64,000 nt of DNA from Terrimicrobium sacchariphilum (GCF_001613545.1 NZ_BDCO01000002.1:2232001-2296000), one strand, 5' to 3'. Shown: positions 45,032 through 57,440, numbered from the stretch's first letter. Notes: generated from the sequence alone by a model not told the origin. Numbers and translations are program-made.

Positions 45032-46444
45032 TCAACTCCCGACCGAGGCGTCCTCCGCCAAATCGGAGGCGGGGTAGGTCCAAATTTCGCACAGGGTGGG
45101 GTGATAGTGCGGTATGAGGGCAAACTGACCGGCAGTGGAGCGGAATCGCATGGCCACGACGACCTCCTCAATGAGGTCGGAGGCGTGCGGTCCGACGACG
45201 GAGGCGCCGATGATCTCCCGGGAGTGCTTTTCCACGATGAGTTTCACGAAGCCGTGCAGTTCATCCATGATCAGGGACTTGCCATGGTCGTTGAATGGGT
45301 AGGAGGCGGTGAGATATTCCACACCCTTCGCCGCGGCCTCGGCTTCCGAGAGTCCCACGGCTGCGACCTGCGGCTCGGTAAAGACGGCGTAGAGCTTGAG
45401 CCGGTAGTCGATCTTCTCCAGCAAGTCGGAACCGGCGAGCACCTTGGCGGCGTTGCGGGCGGCGAGTTCCGCCTGCTCGATGGCGATATGGACGACCTCG
45501 TAAGGCCCGCAGCAATCCCCGGCGGCGAAGATATGAGGCTGGGATGTTTGCTGGGTGGCGCTGGCGGCGATGTGGCTGCCCTCCACGAGGATGCCAGCTT
45601 TGTCCAGCCCGAGGTGAGCGAGATGGGGGCGGCGGCCAAGGGCGTTGAGCAGGGCGGGGGCCTCGACGGTGTGGGTGGCGCCGTTCTTCTCAAAGGTGAT
45701 GCGGCGAAGGTCGCCTTCCCGCTCGATCTTGACCAGCGTGGTGCCGGTGTGGATTTCCAGCCCGCGATCGCTCAAGGCGTGCTCGAGTTCTTTCGCCACG
45801 TCGGGGTCCACGCCGGTCAGGAGTTGGGCGCTGCGCTGGATGATGGTGACTTTGGTCCCCAGGCTGGCGAAGTAATGAGCCATCTCCAGAGCGACGGGGC
45901 CTGCGCCGAGGACGATGAGGGAGGGTGGGATCGTGGTCAACTCCAACACGTCGTCGCTCGTCCATGCTCCAGACTCCGCCAGCCCGGGCACCGACGGAAC
46001 ATTGACGACGGACCCGGTGGCCACGATGGCCGACCGGGTGGTGATGGTGCGAGTCGTTCCGTCGAGCAGATCGACGTGCAGGGTGTTGGCGTCGAGGAAG
46101 GAGGCTTTTCCACGGACAAATTCAAACTTGCCGGTCTCCAGCTGCTCGCGGCGGTAGTCGGCGAACTCTCCGATAAGCCGCCGCTTGCGGGCGATGATCT
46201 CGGTGGCGTCGTAGCTAAAATCCGTGACGCGGAGACCGAATTCGCGGGCCTGGCCGAAGGCGCGGAAGCGGTTGGCGGATTCGATAAGCGATTTGCTCGG
46301 CATGCAGCCCCGGAGAATGCAGAGGCCACCCACCTCTTTCCCGCCATCGAGCACGATGGTTTTGAGTCCCAGCGAGGCGGCGGTGCGCGCGGCGGCATAG
46401 CCCGCGCTGCCTCCGCCGATCACGGCAAAGTCGTAGTCGCTCAT
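45032..46444 (-). CDS. dihydrolipoamide dehydrogenase/mercuric-reductase-like flavoprotein
   Basis: 470 aa from ATG 46442-46444. FAD site AVIGGGSAGYAAARTAA; redox-active disulfide Cys42/Cys47 in GGLCILRGCMPSK; NAD site IVLGAGPVALEMAHYFASLG; second FAD block HIFAAGDCCG; C-terminal dimer motif HYHPTLCEIWTYP with the catalytic His. It belongs to the class I pyridine nucleotide disulfide reductases. There is no adjacent 2-oxoacid dehydrogenase, and the disulfide motif differs slightly from the usual CxNxGC, so the substrate (lipoamide, metal ion or another disulfide) is undecided. Confidence 0.9.
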   Translation of the reverse strand: MSDYDFAVIGGGSAGYAAARTAASLGLKTIVLDGGKEVGGLCILRGCMPSKSLIESANRFRAFGQAREFGLRVTDFSYDATEIIARKRRLIGEFADYRREQLETGKFEFVRGKASFLDANTLHVDLLDGTTRTITTRSAIVATGSVVNVPSVPGLAESGAWTSDDVLELTTIPPSLIVLGAGPVALEMAHYFASLGTKVTIIQRSAQLLTGVDPDVAKELEHALSDRGLEIHTGTTLVKIEREGDLRRITFEKNGATHTVEAPALLNALGRRPHLAHLGLDKAGILVEGSHIAASATQQTSQPHIFAAGDCCGPYEVVHIAIEQAELAARNAAKVLAGSDLLEKIDYRLKLYAVFTEPQVAAVGLSEAEAAAKGVEYLTASYPFNDHGKSLIMDELHGFVKLIVEKHSREIIGASVVGPHASDLIEEVVVAMRFRSTAGQFALIPHYHPTLCEIWTYPASDLAEDASVGS

Positions 46445-46612
46445 GCGTCCTACTTGCTCCATCCGGGAGAAAAAGGAAAGGGCGAGTTTATGGGTGATCA
46501 CCGTCGCTTTCAGGAGGAGTCAATAAACGGAGCGCTCTTCGCCCCTGTGAGTGCGGCCTTGAGTTTGCGGGAGCTTCCCGGCACGATGCCCGTCGACCCC
46601 TCAGGAATCGCT

Positions 46613-48025
46613 ATGTGGAAGAAACAACCCCGCTCCGGGCTTTGGTGGAAGGCCGGCCTCGCCATGACCGTCCTGTGCGTGGCAGGATGCGGGCGCCAGA
46701 GTCCGGGAACGGGTGAGGTGACTGAATCGACGCCAACTCCGCAGCCGTCCATCACGCCGAAACTCGGGTTTCGTTCGATGGAGCCGGGTACTGAGGCAAA
46801 GCAGCGACCGGTTTCGGAGGTTCTGGCCGACATGGCCATGGCCAATGGCGATGAAGCCAAGGCAACACTGGCGGCGGCGTATTCCGCCCGCCTTTCTCGC
46901 GATGAACTCATTCAGAGCATTCGTGATTTGCAGGCTCAGCCCGGTTCCATGCAGGAGGTCGTATTGCGGGCGATGCTGAAGCAGCTCGCATCTCATGCTC
47001 CGTCTGTCGCGCTACAGCTCGCGTTGGAGAAAGACCCTCAAGCGGCTAATGACGGGCTGGCGGCAATGGTGGCCGAGCAATGGGCGGGCACGGATTATGC
47101 GGGTTTGTACGACTATTCGCGAACTCTCACATCGGATCTCTTAAAATATCGGGTGGGTGCTTATGCGGCATTTGCTTGGGCCTCGCGCGATCCGACGGCG
47201 GCGTTTCAGTATTTTTCCGGCTTATCGATGCGGGATGGAGGCGGGTTTATCGGTATCGCGGCCAGCGAACTGGCGAAACGTGATCCGAACGCCGCGCTTG
47301 AGGCGTTGGACAAGATTCAAAACGATCAGGTATGGGACCGGGCGGCGGGCAAGATCACGGAGGTTATCGCTCAACAGGCTCCCGACCAGGCAATCGCGTT
47401 GCTCTTTGACCAGGACGACCCGAAGGCGGCGGCGCCGATCGCAAATGCGCTGGGATCGGTCATGGCGGAATCCTCGGCGGCGGCAGGCATAGGCGTACTC
47501 AATCGCCTGGAAGACCCGCGCGTCGCGTATAGCTTTCTTTTCGGAATGCTCGGAAAATTGCGCGAGGGCGATGTGTCGGAATTCGCTGCGAATTTTTCGC
47601 AGATCAAAAACGAGAATGTCCGCGCTATGGCCGCGAGGAGCATGGCTCGCGATGTGGCGAGGCGGGACCCAAACGAGGCTCTGGCCTGGGCGGCCGCCCT
47701 GACCAATGATGAGCAGAGTCGGCGGATGGCCTATCAAGGCGCAGCGAGCGGCTATGCGGCTAATAATCCCCAGGCTGCGGCGCGGTGGTTTGAGACGTTG
47801 CCGCAGGGTGCTGAGCGGGAAAGCGCCATTTACGGATTCGTCGAGCAGTATCAATGGCGTCAGCCGGCGGATTCTGCCAACTGGGCATTGAAAATCACCA
47901 ATGCCGAGGCACGCCAGCGCTACCTGAGCTCAGTTCTGGCCAATTGGTCCCGGCGCGATGCTGAGGCGGCCCGGACGTGGGCCACGCAGACGGGGAACCT
48001 TCAGTTTCTCCAAACGAGAAACTAA
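46613..48025 (+). CDS. lipoprotein with helical repeats, function unknown
   Basis: 470 aa from ATG 46613, with AGGA 7 bp upstream. The N-terminus is a lipoprotein signal with Cys26 in the lipobox LCVAGC. The rest is helical, with a recurring motif about every 35 residues: SRDPTAAFQYF, KRDPNAALEAL, RRDPNEALAWA, NNPQAAARWF, RRDAEAARTWA. This suggests an alpha-solenoid for protein contacts in the periplasm. I do not recognise a named family. The much longer frame upstream overlaps the flavoprotein gene and is not coding. Its stop overlaps that of the convergent gene by 4 bp. Confidence 0.82.
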   Translation: MWKKQPRSGLWWKAGLAMTVLCVAGCGRQSPGTGEVTESTPTPQPSITPKLGFRSMEPGTEAKQRPVSEVLADMAMANGDEAKATLAAAYSARLSRDELIQSIRDLQAQPGSMQEVVLRAMLKQLASHAPSVALQLALEKDPQAANDGLAAMVAEQWAGTDYAGLYDYSRTLTSDLLKYRVGAYAAFAWASRDPTAAFQYFSGLSMRDGGGFIGIAASELAKRDPNAALEALDKIQNDQVWDRAAGKITEVIAQQAPDQAIALLFDQDDPKAAAPIANALGSVMAESSAAAGIGVLNRLEDPRVAYSFLFGMLGKLREGDVSEFAANFSQIKNENVRAMAARSMARDVARRDPNEALAWAAALTNDEQSRRMAYQGAASGYAANNPQAAARWFETLPQGAERESAIYGFVEQYQWRQPADSANWALKITNAEARQRYLSSVLANWSRRDAEAARTWATQTGNLQFLQTRN

Positions 48026-49581
48026 TCCTGCGTCACCTCGTAGATGCGGAAGAACCGGTTCTGATTCACCAGCCGGAGAAAGCGCGGCGGGACGGGACGG
48101 GTGCGGAAAAGCTCGGTGGCGAAGCTTGATGCCGGTAGAGGTGTCCCCAGGACTTGCGCGGAATTTTCCAAGATGCGCGAGGGTTCGTACGCGATGACGT
48201 AACGGACATGGTGGTCCTCGAGAATCTTCCGGGCTTTTTCCTGATCGGTGGTGGTGTAAAACTCCGCGGTGTCAACGATGCCGGGTAGACTTTGGTGAGA
48301 GCTGCCGCCCATGCCGGGATGGCGGCTCCAGTAGACCGCGGCAGGCGTGAGCCACCAGGGAGCAAGGATGCTGCCGGGATTTGTCATGGCCGGAATGGTG
48401 CTGCGAAGCAGGACGGCGTCGGCGAGGTTCTCGTTGCGGGCGCGGAGTTCCTCCTGATCGGGGAAGAGCTTTTCATCCCACTCGGAGGCAACTGGCCAGA
48501 GAGCGATGATGAAGGCGGCCCAGGCAACAGACTTCCAAGGGATGGCCGCCAAGGCGATGGGCAGCGCGAAGGCGAAACTCAGGGCAAGGAAATACCCCCA
48601 GCGCATATGCCAGAGGGTGAGTCCGGTGAGAAGGAGGAGCATGAGCGCCCAGGCGACACCTTTCAGTGCGCGCAGTTGCAGGCTGCGCAGGATGAGCAGG
48701 GCCGGGACGATGGCCAGTAGCCATCCGCACCATGCAAAGATTTGCGGGATGGAGGTGTGCTGGAGTTCGCCTATGCTCTGCGCCCAGCGCCAAAATATCG
48801 CTTTGTACGCATCGGGGAGACCCGTGCCACGCCACCCATCAAAAAGCAGCCAGAGAGCCAGTATGGAAAAAAAGACGATCAGGCTCCTACGGTCGGGAAG
48901 CAAGGCGTGACGACGGGGAGCCAAGCCGACAAGGACCCGGAGCAGGAGGGTGGCAACCAGGAGGATGGCGGGTTCGAACAAAGAAACCCAGAGGGCGAGG
49001 CCCCAGCTGATGGCGGAGACGAGATGCCAGCGACCGGGAATGTTTCGCCAGAGGGCGAGTTCCGCCGCCCAGGCGATTCCGACAAGGAGGATGATGAGTG
49101 ACTGGTGGTCGGGGCGACCAAGCTGAAAGCCGTGGACGAGGATGGGGGAAAGAACGACAGTCACGAGAAGCGGCCATCGTAGACCTCCGGGAAAGACCTT
49201 GCCTGACCACCACCAGAGGTAGCCGACCAGAAGCATGCCGACGAGGGGCGAAATGTATGCTCCCGCCAGATCGAGGGATTGGGCGGAGAAGGGCTTTAGT
49301 ACGAGTGAAAGCCCGGCAATAAGGAAATCCAGGGGAGCTGTTGTGTGCGGAGTCGTACCCTCCGGGTAGTTCTCGAAATCGTGGTGGCGCAGCGGGGTGA
49401 AGGGATGCTCAAGGACCATCTGCACCCTGGTCATACGGGCGTAGCAGTCTCCGTCGGCAAAATAGACGCCATCCTCAAAGAAGACCGTCTTGGAGTTCCA
49501 CGTATAGGTCAGGAAGGCTGCTGCCACGATAAGCAACCCGCCCAGGAGGGAGTAAATACGGCGCACGAGGGTGTCGGACAC
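48022..49581 (-). CDS. STT3/AglB-like GT-C membrane protein
   Basis: 519 aa with about 11-12 membrane helices and a soluble C-terminal domain (about 385-519). The first external loop has FADGDCYARMTRVQMVLEHP, with acidic residues at 43 and 45, resembling the catalytic DxD loop of oligosaccharyltransferase STT3. The later APWWLTPAAVYWSRHPGMGG segment recalls the acceptor-binding WWDxG region in altered form. STT3 enzymes transfer lipid-linked oligosaccharides to asparagine. No pgl/agl genes are adjacent, so another glycan-transfer role is possible. The start is GTG 49579-49581. Confidence 0.65.
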   Translation of the reverse strand: MSDTLVRRIYSLLGGLLIVAAAFLTYTWNSKTVFFEDGVYFADGDCYARMTRVQMVLEHPFTPLRHHDFENYPEGTTPHTTAPLDFLIAGLSLVLKPFSAQSLDLAGAYISPLVGMLLVGYLWWWSGKVFPGGLRWPLLVTVVLSPILVHGFQLGRPDHQSLIILLVGIAWAAELALWRNIPGRWHLVSAISWGLALWVSLFEPAILLVATLLLRVLVGLAPRRHALLPDRRSLIVFFSILALWLLFDGWRGTGLPDAYKAIFWRWAQSIGELQHTSIPQIFAWCGWLLAIVPALLILRSLQLRALKGVAWALMLLLLTGLTLWHMRWGYFLALSFAFALPIALAAIPWKSVAWAAFIIALWPVASEWDEKLFPDQEELRARNENLADAVLLRSTIPAMTNPGSILAPWWLTPAAVYWSRHPGMGGSSHQSLPGIVDTAEFYTTTDQEKARKILEDHHVRYVIAYEPSRILENSAQVLGTPLPASSFATELFRTRPVPPRFLRLVNQNRFFRIYEVTQD

Positions 49582-49654
49582 AGCCCTTGGGATACCGCAA
49601 GAGGTGGGGAAAAGGGAAGCCCGGCGAGGTGGGTATCCTGGAGAGTTGTCCTAA

Positions 49655-52402
<2,748 letters not shown>

Positions 52403-52426
52403 TCCCACCCCAGATTTCCGAAGTAC

Positions 52427-54988
52427 ATGTACACTCTCAACGAGCGAGTAGAAAAAATCGACGTAGCCGATGAGATGTCGAAGTCGTTCCTCGACTATTC
52501 GATGTCGGTCATCATTTCCCGCGCTCTGCCGGATGCGCGCGACGGCCTGAAGCCATCGCAGCGCCGCATCCTTTTCGCGATGCACGAGCTGAGCCTTTAT
52601 CCGCCGCGCAAGCACATGAAGTGCGCGAAGATCTGCGGTGATACGTCTGGTAACTATCACCCCCACGGCGAAGCGGTCATTTACCCGACCCTCGTGCACA
52701 TGGCTCAGCCCTGGGCGATGCGCGACACGCTGATCGACCCGCAGGGGAACTTTGGTTCGGTGGAAGGCGACCCGCCGGCTGCCATGCGTTACACCGAGGC
52801 TCGCTTCACGCCCCTCGGCGGCACGCTTCTCGACGACCTGGAGAAGGACACCGTCGACCTCGTGCCGAACTACGACGAACGTCTCACCGAGCCAGTGGTA
52901 TTTCCTGCTGCGTTCCCGAACCTGCTGATCAATGGCGGCACGGGTATCGCGGTCGGCATGGCGACGAACATCCCGACGCACAACCTGATCGAGATCATCA
53001 ACGGCATCTGCGCCCAGATCGACGATCCGGATATCACGATCGAAGGTCTCATGGCCTACATCAAGGGGCCGGATTTCCCGACGGGCTGTCTGATTCAGGG
53101 CTCGACCGGCATCAAGTCGTACTTTGAAACCGGTCGTGGCTCGGTGCGCGTGCGCGCCCGTGTCGGCACGGAAGAGGCCAAGGGCGGCCGCGAGAATATC
53201 GTCATCACGGAAATTCCGTTCGGTGTAAACCGCGCCGACCTCGTGAAGCGCATCGCGGAACTCGTGAACGAGAAGGTGCTCACGGGCATCAGCGATGTGC
53301 GCGACGAATCCGACGAGCAGACCCGCGTCGTCGTCGACCTCAAGCGTGATGGCAATCCGAAGGTCATCATCAACAATCTCTACAAGCACACCGCGCTGGA
53401 GACCTCCTTCAGCGTGAATATGCTGGCGATCGATCACGGCAAGCCGCGCCTTCTTTCTCTCAAGGACGCGATCAACTGCTACATCGAGCACCGCCGCGAG
53501 GTCGTGCTGCGCCGCACCCGCTACCTGCTCAGCCAGGCCGAGATCGAAGCCGAGAAGCTCGAGGGTTACCTCATCGCTCTCGCAAACCTTGATGATTTCA
53601 TCCGGATCATCCGCGACTCACGCGATCGCGATGAAGCCAAGGGTCGTTTGCTGGAGCTCAGCTGGACCCGTGAGATCGTCGAGCAGATCGGCATCCTCAT
53701 TCGCGACGAGGCCCGCCTCATCAATGGCCACTATCGCTTCACCGAGAAGCAGGTGACCAGCATCCTCGACCTGCGCCTGTATCAGCTGACCGGCCTTGAG
53801 CGCGACAGCATCAAGGGCGAGTACGACGAACTCCTCAAGGTCATCCGCGATCTCCTCGACATTCTGGCCAAGGAGTCCCGAGTGCTGACGATCATCAAGG
53901 AAGAGCTGCGCGACATTCAGAAGCGTTACGGCACGGAGCGCCGCACGCAGATCGTTCCAGCCGAGGGCGAAATCGCCATCGAGGACCTGATCGCCAATGA
54001 GGGCGTGATCGTGACGCTCACGCACAACGGCTTCATCAAGCGCACGCTGGTGAGTGCCTACCGAGCGCAGAAGCGCGGCGGCAAGGGCGTGATCGGCATG
54101 ACGGCACGTGAGGCGGAGAATGAAGAGGACAGCGACTTCGTTGAGCATCTCTTCACCGCGACCACGCACGACTACCTGATGTTCTTCACGCAGACCGGTC
54201 GATGCTACGTCGAGCGCGTGTTTGAGATTCCCGAAGGCTCCCGCGCGAGCAAGGGACGTTCCATCGCGAACTTCCTCGAGCTGCGCAATGACGAAAAGAT
54301 CACGGCGACGATCCGCATTCAGGGGCAGAAGAAGGAAGAGGATACGTGGAGCAACCAGCTTCACATCGTCTTCGCGACCCGTAGCGGCATCGTGAAGAAG
54401 AGCAATCTCAGCGACTTCAAAAACATCCGCAAGGGCGGCATCATTGCCATCAAGATCGAGGAAGGCGACCACCTCATTGACTGCAAGCTCACGGGCGGGC
54501 AGGACGAGATCGTGCTCATCACTCACGAGGGCATGAGCATTCGCTTCCACGAGGAAGAGATGCGCGACCAGGGCCGCGACACCGTCGGCGTGTGGGGCAT
54601 CCGCCCGAACAAGGGCGACTACATCATCGCTGCGGCGGTGGTGGAGAAGGATGCCTACCTGCTGGTGGCCGGAGAGAACGGCATCGGCAAGCAGACGGAA
54701 TTCGAGGAATACCGCGTGCAGAGCCGCGGCGGCAAGGGTGTCATCACCATGAAAACCACCGAGAAGACTGGTGGCGTGGCCGGTGCGCTGACCGTGCGCG
54801 ATAAAGACGAGATCATGCTCATCACGAACAAGGGCAAGATGGTCCGCACGAAGGTCGACGGCATTCGTGTGACCGGCCGCAACGCCCAGGGCGTGAAGCT
54901 GATCGACATGCGCGAAAGCGAAAACCTCCAGGCCATCGCGCCAGTCGTGAGCGAGCCGGAGGACGAGGATTCCAGCGCCCAGGCGTAA
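52427..54988 (+). CDS. gyrA: DNA gyrase subunit A
   Basis: 853 aa. Catalytic Tyr122 in RYTEARFTPLG, aligned residue for residue with E. coli numbering. The C-terminal beta-pinwheel (about 510-830) contains the GyrA box as QKRGGKGV, which marks gyrase rather than topoisomerase IV. In the quinolone region the sequence is HPHGEAVIYPTLV, with Ala at 83 and Pro at 87 where E. coli has Ser and Asp. gyrB-gyrA is an operon, and a Gfo/Idh gene follows after 12 bp. Confidence 0.98.
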   Translation: MYTLNERVEKIDVADEMSKSFLDYSMSVIISRALPDARDGLKPSQRRILFAMHELSLYPPRKHMKCAKICGDTSGNYHPHGEAVIYPTLVHMAQPWAMRDTLIDPQGNFGSVEGDPPAAMRYTEARFTPLGGTLLDDLEKDTVDLVPNYDERLTEPVVFPAAFPNLLINGGTGIAVGMATNIPTHNLIEIINGICAQIDDPDITIEGLMAYIKGPDFPTGCLIQGSTGIKSYFETGRGSVRVRARVGTEEAKGGRENIVITEIPFGVNRADLVKRIAELVNEKVLTGISDVRDESDEQTRVVVDLKRDGNPKVIINNLYKHTALETSFSVNMLAIDHGKPRLLSLKDAINCYIEHRREVVLRRTRYLLSQAEIEAEKLEGYLIALANLDDFIRIIRDSRDRDEAKGRLLELSWTREIVEQIGILIRDEARLINGHYRFTEKQVTSILDLRLYQLTGLERDSIKGEYDELLKVIRDLLDILAKESRVLTIIKEELRDIQKRYGTERRTQIVPAEGEIAIEDLIANEGVIVTLTHNGFIKRTLVSAYRAQKRGGKGVIGMTAREAENEEDSDFVEHLFTATTHDYLMFFTQTGRCYVERVFEIPEGSRASKGRSIANFLELRNDEKITATIRIQGQKKEEDTWSNQLHIVFATRSGIVKKSNLSDFKNIRKGGIIAIKIEEGDHLIDCKLTGGQDEIVLITHEGMSIRFHEEEMRDQGRDTVGVWGIRPNKGDYIIAAAVVEKDAYLLVAGENGIGKQTEFEEYRVQSRGGKGVITMKTTEKTGGVAGALTVRDKDEIMLITNKGKMVRTKVDGIRVTGRNAQGVKLIDMRESENLQAIAPVVSEPEDEDSSAQA

Positions 54989-55000
54989 GCCTAACCTATC

Positions 55001-56026
55001 GTGAAACTCCAGTGGGGCATTCTGAGCACCGGGCGTATCGCCCGGCGCCTGGCCCAGGCGCTGGCAGTTTCCCAGACGGGGGAGCTGGCCGCCGTGGCCA
55101 GTCGCTCCCTGGAACCGGCCCGCGCGTTCGCTGAGGAATTCGGCGTGCCGCGAGCTTATGGTTCCTATGAGGAACTATTGGCTGATCCTGGCGTGCAGGC
55201 AGTCTATCTCGCCACGCCGCACCCGTTCCATCTGGAGTGGGTGATCAAGGCGGCGGAAGCGGGGAAGCATATCCTCTGCGAAAAGCCAGCCGGGATGAAT
55301 GCTCGCGAGGTTGAGCAGATGCTTGCCGCGGCGAAGCGACATGGCGTCTTTTTCATGGAAGCCTTCATGTACCGCTGCCATCCGCAGACAGCGAAGGTGA
55401 TCGAGATTTTACGCTCGGGGCGACTGGGTCAGGTGAAAACGATCGAGTGCAGCTTTGGCGGCCTGCCCGCCTATGAGCCGAAGAGCCGACTGTTTGCGCG
55501 GGAACTCGGTGGGGGAGCGATACTTGACATCGGCTGTTATTGCGCGTCGATGGCAAGGCTGGTCGCGGGTGTTTCGCTGGGTCGGGAGCTCGCGGAGCCG
55601 CTTGAAATCAAGGCGCTAGGGCAGCTTGATTCGGGCGAGGGAACAGATTTGCAGGCTCATGCGGTGCTGCGGTTTGAGGGCGGGATTTTTGCCCATCTGT
55701 CGACATCGATGGTCGCGCCGCTGGAGAATTGCGTGCGAGTGCACGGCACAGCCGGAGTCATGACGATCACGCAGCCATGGATCGCGGGATCGGCGGGTGC
55801 TTCGATCATCCTGAAGGACTACGCCAGCAATACCGCCGAGACGATTTCCACCGAGGACGCGACCGATCTGTATGCCTACGAACTCGATGCCGTGGCGCAG
55901 TATCAGAACGAAGGTGAGTCACCGTGGCCTGCGATGACCGGGGAGGATTCGCTGGGAAATCACCGCCTCCTCGACGCATGGCGCAAGGAAATCGGTCTGA
56001 CTTATCCAGCGGACGAGGTTTTTTAG
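55001..56026 (+). CDS. Gfo/Idh/MocA-family oxidoreductase
   Basis: 341 aa. N-terminal Rossmann fold (WGILSTGRIARRLAQAL, AVYLATPHPFH), the family ILCEKPAGMNAREVEQ motif with the catalytic lysine, and a C-terminal alpha/beta domain (ELGGGAILDIGCYC). It probably oxidises or reduces a sugar or cyclitol with NAD(P), similar to trans-dihydrodiol dehydrogenase and glucose-fructose-oxidoreductase relatives. The start is GTG 55001, 12 bp after gyrA, so it may ride on the gyrase transcript. Substrate unknown. Confidence 0.9.
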   Translation: MKLQWGILSTGRIARRLAQALAVSQTGELAAVASRSLEPARAFAEEFGVPRAYGSYEELLADPGVQAVYLATPHPFHLEWVIKAAEAGKHILCEKPAGMNAREVEQMLAAAKRHGVFFMEAFMYRCHPQTAKVIEILRSGRLGQVKTIECSFGGLPAYEPKSRLFARELGGGAILDIGCYCASMARLVAGVSLGRELAEPLEIKALGQLDSGEGTDLQAHAVLRFEGGIFAHLSTSMVAPLENCVRVHGTAGVMTITQPWIAGSAGASIILKDYASNTAETISTEDATDLYAYELDAVAQYQNEGESPWPAMTGEDSLGNHRLLDAWRKEIGLTYPADEVF

Positions 56027-56077
56027 GCGCGGCCGAAAGGCTTGCGGTTTTGGAGCACAGGGTGAAAATTACGCCGT

Positions 56078-56530
56078 ATGAGCCGTATCCTTGCCCTCCT
56101 ACTCTTGGTTCTCCCGGTATCTGTCTCCCTCGCCAATGACGAAGCCGACATTCGCACGGCAGTGCAGGGATTTTACGACAGCTATATCCAGGCTCTGCCC
56201 AAGCTGAACGGCTACAAAGGGACAATGAACTTCGTGGCGAAGGACCCGCGCGTGACGCCGGAATTTGCGACAGCTTTGCGCAAGGTTTACACCAAGGCGC
56301 TCAAGGATGATCCTGAGCTCGGCTACGGCTCCGACGCGATCGTGTGCGGCCAGGACTGGCCGGACAAGGGATTTCAGGTCGGCAAGATCAAGATCGACCG
56401 AGATGGCGACGAAGCCGATGTGAAAGTGGTCAGTCGCGAACCAAATTTCAAACACACCATCGATGTCGAGGTGGTGAAGAGAAATGGCCGCTGGCTCATT
56501 AATGAGATCGGCGACATTTCGGGCGATTAA
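56078..56530 (+). CDS. small secreted DUF3828-like protein
   Basis: 150 aa with a signal peptide (RILALLLLVLPVSVSLA). The mature part begins DEADIRTAVQGFYDSYIQ and ends VKRNGRWLINEIGDI, the NTF2-like pattern of DUF3828 domains. No catalytic residues are apparent. Followed by a bidirectional terminator. Confidence 0.72.
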   Translation: MSRILALLLLVLPVSVSLANDEADIRTAVQGFYDSYIQALPKLNGYKGTMNFVAKDPRVTPEFATALRKVYTKALKDDPELGYGSDAIVCGQDWPDKGFQVGKIKIDRDGDEADVKVVSREPNFKHTIDVEVVKRNGRWLINEIGDISGD

Positions 56531-56540
56531 GGCACCTCGG

Positions 56541-56582
56541 AAGAAAAGCCGGACGAGCGAGGTCTGCCCGCCCGGCTATTTT
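56541..56582. terminator. bidirectional terminator between convergent genes
   Basis: AGCCGG (56547-56552) pairs with CCGGCT (56572-56577), extended inward by further G-C pairs with two mismatches. A-rich sequence on the left and TATTTT on the right give a T-tract in both directions, serving the DUF3828 gene and the convergent esterase. Confidence 0.75.
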
Positions 56583-56592
56583 GGTCGGTTCG

Positions 56593-57384
56593 TTAGGATT
56601 TCAGGCGCTTCTGCAGCCAGTTGAAACAGTCGTTCACCCAGGGAATGCCGTCCTTCATTCCCAGGCCGTGTCCGCCATCCTGGTAGATGTGAAGTTCGAA
56701 AGGCACTCCGGCCTTGCGGAGAGCTGACGCGAAATGCACGGCATTCTCGACCGGCACGGCACCATCCTCGTAGGTGTGCCAGATGAATGTCTGCGGGGTT
56801 TGAGCCGTGACGTTCTTTTCGGCGGACATGGCCTCCAGCATGTCTTGCTCAGCATCGACGCCGAGGAGATTTTCCTGCGAACCCTTGTGGGTGAAGTCAC
56901 CCATCGTAATCACCGGGTAGCAGAGGATGCCGAGATCGGGGCGGGAGGACTCGCGATCAATCGGGTCGCTGGCGTTGGCATCAGCCTCGATCCACTGGGT
57001 CAAAACCGTGGCGGCGAGGTGGCCGCCGGCGGAAGAGCCAATGATGACGATCTTTTTGGGATCATACCCGCGCTCGGCTGCCTGCGAACGAACGATGCGC
57101 ACAGCGCGCGAGGCGTCTGTAAGCATGGTGGGATGGCGATAGCCATCGGAGCCGAGGCGGTAGTTGCAGACAAAGGCGTGGAAGCCCCAGAGTTGGAAAA
57201 GACCGGCGAAACCTTCTCCCTCCTGGCCGGAGAGAAAGCCATAGCCGCCTCCCGGGAGGATGACGACGGCGCAGTCGCGGAAGGTGTTGCCGAAGGGTTC
57301 GTAGATGTCGAGGGTGGGAATGTCGGCGGGCGATGAACCCTTGGCATAAGGGGCGGGTCCATCCCAGAGAGGAATCGATTTCAC
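56593..57384 (-). CDS. alpha/beta-hydrolase (acetyl-xylan-esterase/BD-FAE-like)
   Basis: 263 aa, no signal peptide. Oxyanion motif ILPGGGYGFLSGQEGEG, nucleophile IIGSSAGGHLAATVL, acid in TYEDGAVPVENA, histidine in YQDGGHGLG. This is the family of bifunctional or acetyl esterases linked to hemicellulose breakdown (BD-FAE/axe-type). It probably deacetylates imported oligosaccharides. The start is GTG 57382-57384. Confidence 0.9.
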   Translation of the reverse strand: MKSIPLWDGPAPYAKGSSPADIPTLDIYEPFGNTFRDCAVVILPGGGYGFLSGQEGEGFAGLFQLWGFHAFVCNYRLGSDGYRHPTMLTDASRAVRIVRSQAAERGYDPKKIVIIGSSAGGHLAATVLTQWIEADANASDPIDRESSRPDLGILCYPVITMGDFTHKGSQENLLGVDAEQDMLEAMSAEKNVTAQTPQTFIWHTYEDGAVPVENAVHFASALRKAGVPFELHIYQDGGHGLGMKDGIPWVNDCFNWLQKRLKS

Positions 57385-57440
57385 GAGGGCGAACTTGCTC
57401 CCAAATCCGGGAGGGGGTCAAGGACTGGTCGGGGGATTTG

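Noticed and set aside
45017-46612. Extension of the lipoprotein frame to 1002 codons
   Set aside because: Lies opposite the flavoprotein gene; the lipoprotein signal starting at 46613 marks the real start.
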